Shown here piece by piece: positions 1 through 6,350 of a DNA stretch of 28,845 nt; within the stretch, counting starts at the first letter, position 1; every line of letters begins with the position of its first letter. The stretch is from NCBI GenBank assembly GCA_045588675.1, contig JAZNER010000068.1:1-28845 (forward strand), in the 5' to 3' direction. Both the position numbers and the translations under genes were made by a program. The stretch comes from SVTX01 sp045588675 (GTDB lineage Bacteria; Bacillota; Clostridia; Oscillospirales; CAG-272). The notes beneath the pieces are model-generated. The model saw only the letters and a list, made by a program, of their open reading frames with translations, was not told where the DNA came from and did no database searches.

Positions 1-85
1 TTATCTTAAAGCATAAATTTTGTTATGTAGATTTAAAAAATCGTAATAGAGAGTGAAGATATAAACAGAAAATGGAGGATTGAAA

Positions 86-1048
86 ATGCTGAACACATAC
101 AAGCCCGAGGGAATGTTATCGGGAACGCAACAAAACCGAGAATTATTGTCACTTGGTAGAATTGGACTTGAGAGGGCGATGCTTGCGGGAACAATTTTGG
201 AGAGCACTGCCCTGCTTTGTGACAGTGAAATGAATTTACATATTGATTTGCACGGTATTATCGGAATTATACCGCGTGAAGAGGTCTGCTATAATCAGAA
301 TGGCGATGAGTCAAAAGAAATTGCAATAATTACGCGCGTTGGGAAGCCTGTCTGCTTTAAGGTTATGTCTATTGAAGAAAAAGACGGAAGAGTTTGCGCT
401 TACCTATCGCGGAGAGCTGCTCAAATTGAGTGTATGAGAAATTACATTTCTGATTTAATTCCCGGTGACATTGTTTGCTCACGCGTGACACATCTTGAAA
501 GCTTTGGCGCGTTTGTTGATATTGGGTGCGGTATTATATCACTTTTAACAGTTGATTGCATATCGGTTTCGCGTTTTTCACACCCAAGGGATAGATTGTA
601 TAGCGGAATGGTAATCAATACTGTTATAAAATCATTTGACGAGGAAAAGGGTCGAATTTTCGTGTCAATGCGAGAGCTTCTCGGAACTTGGGAGGAAAAC
701 GCGGCAGGCTTTGCTTGCGGTCAGACGGTTGCAGGAGTAATACGAAGTGTAGAAAGCTACGGGATTTTCGTTGAGCTTACACCAAATCTCGCCGGACTTG
801 CGGAAATACGCGAGGATATGCCGAATATGGCTGACAGCTGTGGACGACTTGCTGCTGTTTACATAAAAAGTATAATACCTGAGCGAATGAAAATAAAGCT
901 TGTGCTGATTGATTCATACAAAGGAGAAATCGGCAAGCCTGAATTAAAATACTATGTTGACTGTGATAAAACAACTCACATAAATTCCTGGCGCTATTCA
1001 CCTGAAAATTGCCGCAAAATAATTCAAACAAACTTTGAGATAATATAA
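86..1048 (+). CDS. S1-domain RNA-binding protein
   Basis: 320-residue protein with S1-type RNA-binding folds, probably acting on mRNA or the ribosome in the cytoplasm. Two recognisable S1 repeats lie at about residues 125-197 (GDIVCSRVTHLESFGAFVDIG, ending FVSMREL) and 211-275 (GQTVAGVIRSVESYGIFVEL, ending IKLVLID). Residues 33-108 look like a third, degenerate copy (AGTILES, GIIGIIPREE, AYLSRR). It is shorter than true ribosomal protein S1, so it is best called an S1 homologue of the Clostridia type. The ATG at 86 is chosen because GGAGG at 74-78 sits 7 bases before it; the in-frame TTG at 80 is too close to that site. It is followed directly by a bidirectional terminator shared with pcrA. 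The family assignment is firm; the cellular role is inferred. Confidence 0.85.
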   Translation: MLNTYKPEGMLSGTQQNRELLSLGRIGLERAMLAGTILESTALLCDSEMNLHIDLHGIIGIIPREEVCYNQNGDESKEIAIITRVGKPVCFKVMSIEEKDGRVCAYLSRRAAQIECMRNYISDLIPGDIVCSRVTHLESFGAFVDIGCGIISLLTVDCISVSRFSHPRDRLYSGMVINTVIKSFDEEKGRIFVSMRELLGTWEENAAGFACGQTVAGVIRSVESYGIFVELTPNLAGLAEIREDMPNMADSCGRLAAVYIKSIIPERMKIKLVLIDSYKGEIGKPELKYYVDCDKTTHINSWRYSPENCRKIIQTNFEII

Positions 1049-1052
1049 ACAA

Positions 1053-1085
1053 ACGGACTGCTCTATAATATGTAGAGCAGTCCGT
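1053..1085. terminator. bidirectional terminator between S1 gene and pcrA
   Basis: A perfect 12-bp stem (acggactgctct / agagcagtccgt) with a 9-base loop lies in the 43-bp gap between the two convergent genes. T-rich tracts follow on both sides (atttt then cttttttt on the plus strand; ttgttta on the minus strand), so it can serve both transcripts. Confidence 0.88.
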
Positions 1086-1091
1086 ATTTTG

Positions 1092-3530
1092 TTATGCTTT
1101 TTTTAGCTTTGCGTATGTAGCCATCAGCTTTTTTGTGCCAACCTTGTCAAACATGACCTCATATAGAATATCGGCTCCCATTCGTCTGACAGACAAAACC
1201 TCTCCCTCACCGAATGTAAGATGCTTTACTCTGTCACCAGGTGCGAATTCCTCAAGAGCTGTGCTTGGAGATTTGAAAATCGGTTTGCCGATAGTTGTTT
1301 CCTCTCCGACACCTTTGCTGTAATTTCTGTTTTGATTATAGCTTCTATTTTGGTATGAGCCATTGAGAACTGCCCCGTCCTTAATATATACCTTGGATTG
1401 ATAGCCCTCACCCTTGAAATAGTCTTGACTTTGTTCCTTCTCAACATATTTTTCGGGGATTTCTGCTACAAAACGGGATAGTGGATTGAACTGTGTCTGA
1501 CCGTAAAGCAAACGCGATTTTGTATGTAAAATATAGATTTTTTCTTTTGCTCGCGTTAAAACGACATAAGCCAGACGCCTTTCCTCCTCCATATCCTCGC
1601 TATCCCCTACTATCGTCTGCATACCGGGGAAAATTCCGTCCTCAAAGCCGGGAATTATAACGATTGGAAATTCAAGTCCCTTCGCGCTGTGAATTGTCAT
1701 CAGCACTACCGCGTCTGCCGTGTCATCATATCTATCTACATCAGCCACAAGCGCGGTTTCTTCAAGAAATCCTGTCAAAGTCGGGTTTTCGTTATTGTTT
1801 ACATATTCAATTATAGTTGACTTGAATTCGTCAAGGTTGTCAAGCCTGTCCTTTTCCTCCTCACCTGCATCAATCAGCATTTGCCTGTACCCGCTCAAAT
1901 CAAGAACGGCGTCAAACAGGTCAGGAAGAGTTTGATGCTCAGCAATTACTGTTAATCTGTTAATAAGCTCTGCGAAAGCTTCAAGTGTAATCGCATTACG
2001 GGAAAGTGCTGTATAGCGAGTAGCATTCTCAAGCACCTCAAACATAGTGCAATTTTGCTCTGCTGCAATTTGAGATACGGCATCAAGTGTTTTCTCGCCA
2101 ATCTTTCGTTTAGGCTCGTTGATTATACGAAGCATTCTTTCCCTATCGGCGTGATTGGCAACTAATTGAAGATAGGCAACGGCATCACGGATTTCCTTTC
2201 GGTCAGAGAACCTTACGCCACCGAGCATTCTATACGGTATTGCGCTTTTTGCAAATGCCCTTTCAATTCCGCTTGATTGTGCGTTTGTACGGAACAGAAC
2301 TGCAAAATCTCGGTAGCTCCTGCCTTCCTTTGCAACTGAATTATATATTGTGTCAACTATGCTTTTTGCCTCGCTGTTTTGGTCGTCAAGACGGCGGATA
2401 ACGATTTTATCGCCAACCTCCCCGTCTGTCCAAAGCTGCTTTCCTTTTCTGCCTTGATTATTAGAAATAACCGCATTGGCAGCTCCGAGAATAGTTGAGG
2501 TTGAACGGTAGTTTTGTTCGAGCTTAATTACCTTTGCATCCTCATAGGTCTTATCGAAATTAAGTATATTGCCGATTGTAGCTCCTCGGAATTTATAAAT
2601 TGACTGGTCGTCATCACCTACGACCATTATATTTCTGAAGCCGCCAGCCAAGAGCGAGGTGAGTACGAATTGAGCTTCATTAGTGTCCTGATACTCGTCA
2701 ACGCAAATATATTTGAATTTTCTTTGATAGTATGACAAGACTTCCCTGTCGCGCTTGAAAAGCTCAACGGTTTTCATAATGATGTCGTCAAAGTCCATAG
2801 CATTTGAGCTTTCAAGTGTTTTTTGGTACTCGGCGTAAATTCGGGCTATTTTGGTTTTTCTGAAATCCCCGTCGGCTGCCTCTGCAAACATTTTTGGTGT
2901 CATCAGCTTATCCTTCGCGTGACTTATAGCGGTAATAACGCTCTTGATTGGAAATTGTTTTTCATCAATCATACAACGTTTCATAGCGGAGCTGATAGCC
3001 TTTTTTGTGTCGTCGGTATCGTAAATGGTAAATTCTTTTGAATATCCTATCTTGTCAAAATTAACGCGAAGAATTCGCATACAAATTGAGTGGAAGGTTC
3101 CTGCCCAAATTTCATTTGCCGCCTGTTCATCATTAAGTGCTGTTGACAGACGAGATTTAATTTCATTAGCCGCCTTGTTTGTAAAGGTGATTGCCAAGAC
3201 TCTGTACGGCGGACAAGTATTGTATGCAAAGTCAAGGAGCATTTCTTCGGCAAGCGTTGTGTCGTCGGATGAGAGAGCCCTTTCCATTTGTTTTATGTAT
3301 TCCTCGTCCGCAAATTCCGGCACATAATCACTGTAATAAGCGTTTCCGTATTTGATTATGAATACTACTCTCTTTACAAGCACAGTAGTTTTTCCGCTTC
3401 CTGCGCCTGCTAAAACTAACAAAGGGTCGTTTACAGTAAAAACGGCTTCCCTTTGCCTGTCATTTAAATTAGAGTAGCACTTTTCAAATAATGCTCTTTT
3501 CAGTTTTAGATATTTTTCCTTGAAATCCAT
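1092..3530 (-). CDS. pcrA: UvrD/PcrA-type DNA helicase
   Basis: ATP-dependent 3'-5' superfamily 1A helicase for nucleotide-excision repair, replication restart and clearing of RecA or RNA polymerase. 812 residues. Visible motifs are Walker A AGAGSGKT (41-48), motif Ia AITFTNKAA, motif II VDEYQDTN, motif III GDDDQSIYKFRGA, motif IV EQNYRS, motif V MTIHSAKGLEF and motif VI YVVLTRAKEKI. The C-terminus (GDRVKHLTFGEGEVL...YEVMFDKVGTKKLM) is the Tudor-like domain that in PcrA contacts RNA polymerase. It is joined by a linker rich in Asn, Gln, Ser and Tyr. About 45 extra acidic residues lie between motifs I and Ia. The start at 3530 has AAGGTG 6-7 bases upstream; a longer in-frame reading to 3596 has no comparable site. 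It lies downstream of the Gln/Asn-rich small gene. Confidence 0.95.
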   Translation of the reverse strand: MDFKEKYLKLKRALFEKCYSNLNDRQREAVFTVNDPLLVLAGAGSGKTTVLVKRVVFIIKYGNAYYSDYVPEFADEEYIKQMERALSSDDTTLAEEMLLDFAYNTCPPYRVLAITFTNKAANEIKSRLSTALNDEQAANEIWAGTFHSICMRILRVNFDKIGYSKEFTIYDTDDTKKAISSAMKRCMIDEKQFPIKSVITAISHAKDKLMTPKMFAEAADGDFRKTKIARIYAEYQKTLESSNAMDFDDIIMKTVELFKRDREVLSYYQRKFKYICVDEYQDTNEAQFVLTSLLAGGFRNIMVVGDDDQSIYKFRGATIGNILNFDKTYEDAKVIKLEQNYRSTSTILGAANAVISNNQGRKGKQLWTDGEVGDKIVIRRLDDQNSEAKSIVDTIYNSVAKEGRSYRDFAVLFRTNAQSSGIERAFAKSAIPYRMLGGVRFSDRKEIRDAVAYLQLVANHADRERMLRIINEPKRKIGEKTLDAVSQIAAEQNCTMFEVLENATRYTALSRNAITLEAFAELINRLTVIAEHQTLPDLFDAVLDLSGYRQMLIDAGEEEKDRLDNLDEFKSTIIEYVNNNENPTLTGFLEETALVADVDRYDDTADAVVLMTIHSAKGLEFPIVIIPGFEDGIFPGMQTIVGDSEDMEEERRLAYVVLTRAKEKIYILHTKSRLLYGQTQFNPLSRFVAEIPEKYVEKEQSQDYFKGEGYQSKVYIKDGAVLNGSYQNRSYNQNRNYSKGVGEETTIGKPIFKSPSTALEEFAPGDRVKHLTFGEGEVLSVRRMGADILYEVMFDKVGTKKLMATYAKLKKA

Positions 3531-3581
3531 TTTGTTCACCTTATGTACCCAATCGGCACTCAATTGTTTATATATAAGTAT

Positions 3582-3611
3582 GGGGCGGTTGCACATTAGT
3601 GCAACAGCCCC
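3582..3611 (-). terminator. GC-rich hairpin between Q/N-rich gene and pcrA
   Basis: A 13-bp stem with one internal mismatch (ggggcggttgcac / gtgcaacagcccc) and a 4-base loop (atta) lies in the 106-bp gap. On the minus strand it is followed only by a mixed A/T run (atacttatata), not a true U-tract. It may be a weak terminator, a pause site or an mRNA-stabilising 3' end for the small upstream gene. Confidence 0.5.
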
Positions 3612-3636
3612 CTTCTTGCTGGGGTGAAAGTAAGAA

Positions 3637-3810
3637 TTACTTTCTGTTCTGGTTGTTTTGATTGTTCTGGCTATTCTGGTTATTCTGGTTATTCTGATTG
3701 TTCTGGTTGTTCTGGCTGTTGTTCTGATTGTTCTGGTTATTCTGGTTGTTGTTTTGCTGGTTTTGCTGTCTGTTCTGATTTTGCTGATTTTGCTGGTTGT
3801 TGTTCTGCAT
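3637..3810 (-). CDS. 57-residue Gln/Asn-rich low-complexity protein
   Basis: A small open frame whose product starts MQNNNQQNQQNQNRQQNQ and ends in NQNRK. Apart from Met1, two Arg, one Lys and a Ser, the protein consists only of Gln and Asn, mostly as QNN and QN units. The ATG at 3810 is preceded by GGGGGA at a spacing of 10 bases. The frame runs without interruption to TAA at 3639-3637. The opposite strand reads as a Cys/Gly/Ser-rich frame, which is the shadow. No family is recognised. Composition resembles prion-like or spore-coat low-complexity segments, but that is only a compositional comparison. It lies upstream of pcrA on the same strand, with a hairpin between. Confidence that it is translated is moderate: the site is good and the composition is highly selective for two amino acids. 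Confidence 0.6.
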   Translation of the reverse strand: MQNNNQQNQQNQNRQQNQQNNNQNNQNNQNNSQNNQNNQNNQNNQNSQNNQNNQNRK

Positions 3811-3928
3811 AATAAATAAATCCCCCGTTGGATTATAGTATATTATATCCTGCGCCGTATTTTACGACACTTGATACATAAAGAAGTATTTACTTTGCGA
3901 GAATATTTTATTCACCTGAAAAGAAAAA

Positions 3929-5335
3929 TCACAAATAGAGCCTATACTTGTATTTTACACTGTTATTGACAAATCCTATGAGCGAAATAATCGCAAAAAG
4001 GAAAACTACATCAAGCACGAAAGACAAAACCATTGAATATGAAAAATACCACGCGTTATAGTAAAATGGTTGTGAGAACAAATAGAAAGCATCTCCCAAT
4101 GCGGATAATATCGTGGCTAAGATTGCCATTACTGACGAGGTGACAAACCTCGCTTTAAATTCCTTCTTGAATTTACCAGTTTCGCTTGAAAAGTCAGTAT
4201 AGGACTTGTATATATCCCAGAGAATTAGGACGGCAATCACGACCGATGCAATAAAAATAACCGCCTCAAAAATCTGATATGCAAATTTTGTGTAATATGC
4301 GTAATAAGCGTTAATATCCTTCAAAATTGCAGAGAAATAATAGCTTTCATTAAAGGAATTCGTTGCTGAATTATTTAACCAAGACGCAATTATTCCTAAA
4401 GCACCCGTTATAGTCAGTGCAAGCCATTTTTTAGAATATTTCTTTAACAGAATTGCTCCGCAAATCATTAAAGCATAGAAAATGAAGTCAGGAATTACAT
4501 TTGAGTGCTCGGTGTATAAATCAATTGAAAGCAAGAATGACGCGATTAATATGAACATTCCCGTTGAAAGTGCTTTAACCAAATATAGCGGCTGATTTTC
4601 CTTTGAAAATTTTAAATACAGGCTACTGAGATTTTCTATAAACAATCTGTCACGGCGCATAGATGCGCAATACTTTATCATAGAGAAGAGCCAACATATA
4701 CCTATCGGCAAAACAACACAAACTCCAAAGACGCGAAGTAAATTTATAAATTCATACATACTGTGTGTTTTGAGCGTTGTAAACTCAGGGAGAGCTTGTG
4801 CCAGCGCGCGTAGAATTATAAAGGTGAGTGTAAGTCTATATGCACGCTCGGTTTGATTTAATCTTGATTTGCGTGGCGGTAGCTCCTCTCTTTTCTTTTT
4901 TGACAAAAGGAAGGCATACCATCTTTTTTTGATTTTTTGCTCAAAAGCAGCACTTCCGTCATAAAGCGTTGCCAAATGTGAAAGTCCGTCAAAAAGACTT
5001 TTGTATGAAGGTATTATGATTATTAATTTGAAAAATGCAAATACGAATGTAAAAAGCAGCAATCCGACATTTTGTTCCTCTAAAACAAAATATTTATTGA
5101 GAAAATACAATGCCGCAAAGCGACCGAGATTAAGCATTGCCGCACGCCTGAATCCCCAAAATGCATCCTTAATTCTTGAATTAATGTCTGCAAGATTTAC
5201 AATTGATATGCACAAAATTACATATCCAAGGAAATCGGGTATCGGGTCAAGAAGCGAAAAGCTTGGGTCAAAGAGAAATATGAATGAGAACGGCAATAAT
5301 GAAAATCCAATATTCTTATTCAATTTTCCGTTCAT
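3929..5335 (-). CDS. uncharacterised polytopic membrane protein
   Basis: 468-residue integral membrane protein of unknown function. Several long hydrophobic stretches span most of its length (for example FSLLPFSFIFLF near the N-terminus, VGLLLFTFVFAFFKLIIIIPS, ALSTGMFILIASFLLSIDL, FEAVIFIASVVIAVLILWDIY and MVLSFVLDVVFLFAIISLIGF at the end), suggesting roughly nine to ten segments. A basic cytoplasmic-type loop (LLSKKKREELPPRKSRLNQTERAYR) lies in the first half. The N-terminal phrase LLDPIPDFLGYVIL recurs in clostridial membrane proteins of unknown role. The ATG at 5335 is chosen because GGAG ends 6 bases before it; that GGAG is the last part of a repeat element, and a longer in-frame reading would begin inside the repeat. 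It lies downstream of secA and the 245-residue membrane protein. Confidence 0.8.
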   Translation of the reverse strand: MNGKLNKNIGFSLLPFSFIFLFDPSFSLLDPIPDFLGYVILCISIVNLADINSRIKDAFWGFRRAAMLNLGRFAALYFLNKYFVLEEQNVGLLLFTFVFAFFKLIIIIPSYKSLFDGLSHLATLYDGSAAFEQKIKKRWYAFLLSKKKREELPPRKSRLNQTERAYRLTLTFIILRALAQALPEFTTLKTHSMYEFINLLRVFGVCVVLPIGICWLFSMIKYCASMRRDRLFIENLSSLYLKFSKENQPLYLVKALSTGMFILIASFLLSIDLYTEHSNVIPDFIFYALMICGAILLKKYSKKWLALTITGALGIIASWLNNSATNSFNESYYFSAILKDINAYYAYYTKFAYQIFEAVIFIASVVIAVLILWDIYKSYTDFSSETGKFKKEFKARFVTSSVMAILATILSALGDAFYLFSQPFYYNAWYFSYSMVLSFVLDVVFLFAIISLIGFVNNSVKYKYRLYL

Positions 5336-5341
5336 ATTAAT

Positions 5342-5455
5342 CTCCATTCCGCCGCCTTTGCGGCGGCACAAATATAATCGATGAATTTTGCCGAAGGGCA
5401 AAATTCGCGCGTGAAACAGTTAATTTATCTATAAGTAGGAAGTAACTTTCACGCT
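5342..5455 (-). repeat. three-hairpin intergenic repeat, copy A
   Basis: One of four ~113-bp copies. Read on the minus strand it begins AGCGTGAAAGTTA and ends GGCGGCGGAATGGAG. It holds a long hairpin (gcgtgaaa ... tttcacgc with an inner gtta/taac), a 10-bp perfect hairpin (GAATTTTGCC / GGCAAAATTC, 4-base loop) and a GC hairpin (GCCGCC / GGCGGC). Its last bases supply the Shine-Dalgarno site of the gene starting at 5335. It is in tandem with copy B. Confidence 0.9.
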
Positions 5456-5460
5456 AAATT

Positions 5461-5572
5461 CCATTATGCCGCACTTGCGGCGGCACAAATACAATCGTTG
5501 AATTTTGCCAAAAGGCAAAATTTGCGCGTGAAACAGTTAAATTACCTATAAGGAGGATGTAACTTTCACGCT
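5461..5572 (-). repeat. three-hairpin intergenic repeat, copy B
   Basis: Tandem neighbour of copy A, 5 bases apart and in the same orientation. It is the most diverged copy. The GC hairpin has become TGCCGC / GCGGCA, so pairing is kept although the bases differ. The middle hairpin keeps 9 bp with a tttt loop (minus strand). The loop of the long hairpin carries CCTCCTT on the minus strand, the anti-Shine-Dalgarno sequence, where the other copies have CCTAC or CCCAC. It begins 15 bases after the stop of the gene ending at 5588. Confidence 0.9.
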
Positions 5573-5587
5573 GTTTCCATCCTTGCC

Positions 5588-6325
5588 TTATTTTTTCTTT
5601 TTATTGTTTGAAGATGATTTTCCGTAAATCTTATCTTTTCGCTGTTGTGATTTTTCCTCGTAATACTTTTTGGAAGCCTCGATAGCTTGTCTTTCGCGCT
5701 CGTCAATTTTTTCGTGAACCTTATTGACGAATGAAAATTTTGACTTCTTTCTTGGCATATCCTCTTGTCCTACGGGGCAAATCATAGCATAGCACTTGAA
5801 TATGAGGAATGCATTAAGAAGCGAGTAAATTACCTGCAAAATAATCAATAGCGTCATAAAAAACGATTTGTCACTATCGAAAATCTTGATTGGCAGAAGC
5901 ATTAAAATCTGTAATAAATTGAATAAACCGACAAAAAACATATTTCTATATGCCTTACCCTTAGTTTCCGGGAAGTCAACTCTTTTTGACAGGTCTGCTA
6001 TGCCATACAAAATGGTTAGATTAAATAACAAATTTACTACAATTTCAATTATATCAAAAGCTTTCTGAAAAGCATCACCTGAAAAAGCAAGTCCAAGCAA
6101 AAGCTGTGTATCAGCCCAGACAAGCGTTTCATAAAACGCACACAAAAGGAAGAATATATTGACAATTATGGCATATATGAATGTGGGACTGTATTTTTTA
6201 AGCTCGTTAAGTCCAAGGTAGATTATAAATCCACCAAGGAGCATTCCCGCAAACAGATAATTGCCAAGTCCTACCGTTGAAACAAAGGCAAATATATATC
6301 CGATTAATAGTAAGCCAAAGCCCAT
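5588..6325 (-). CDS. uncharacterised membrane protein with charged C-terminal tail
   Basis: 245-residue membrane protein of unknown function. About six hydrophobic segments occupy residues 1-185 (beginning MGFGLLLIGYIFAFVSTVGLG). A hydrophilic, strongly charged tail of about 60 residues follows (KIDERERQAIEASKKYYEEKSQQRKDKIYGKSSSNNKKKK), predicted to be helical and cytoplasmic. The start is firm: AAAGGAGG lies 6 bases upstream. It lies 25 bases after secA on the same strand and is probably co-transcribed with it; two repeat elements fill the gap to the next gene. A link with protein export is suggested only by position. A core phrase (ADLSKRVDFPETKGKAYRN) may be a family signature, but I do not recognise the family. 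Confidence 0.8.
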   Translation of the reverse strand: MGFGLLLIGYIFAFVSTVGLGNYLFAGMLLGGFIIYLGLNELKKYSPTFIYAIIVNIFFLLCAFYETLVWADTQLLLGLAFSGDAFQKAFDIIEIVVNLLFNLTILYGIADLSKRVDFPETKGKAYRNMFFVGLFNLLQILMLLPIKIFDSDKSFFMTLLIILQVIYSLLNAFLIFKCYAMICPVGQEDMPRKKSKFSFVNKVHEKIDERERQAIEASKKYYEEKSQQRKDKIYGKSSSNNKKKK

Positions 6326-6350
6326 AATATTCCTCCTTTAAATAGTTTGA

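Noticed and set aside
1..207. Minus-strand 68-residue frame at the window edge
   Set aside because: Antisense to the start of the S1 protein gene and its ribosome site; no similarity to known proteins.
3624..3812. Plus-strand 62-residue Cys/Gly/Ser-rich frame
   Set aside because: It is the antisense of the Gln/Asn-rich frame; it has no good ribosome site and its composition follows from the repeats.
5342..5572. Repeat copies considered as an insertion sequence or MITE remnant
   Set aside because: No transposase, no clear target-site duplications and three internal hairpins rather than terminal inverted repeats; kept as a structured repeat, although mobilisation in trans is not excluded.
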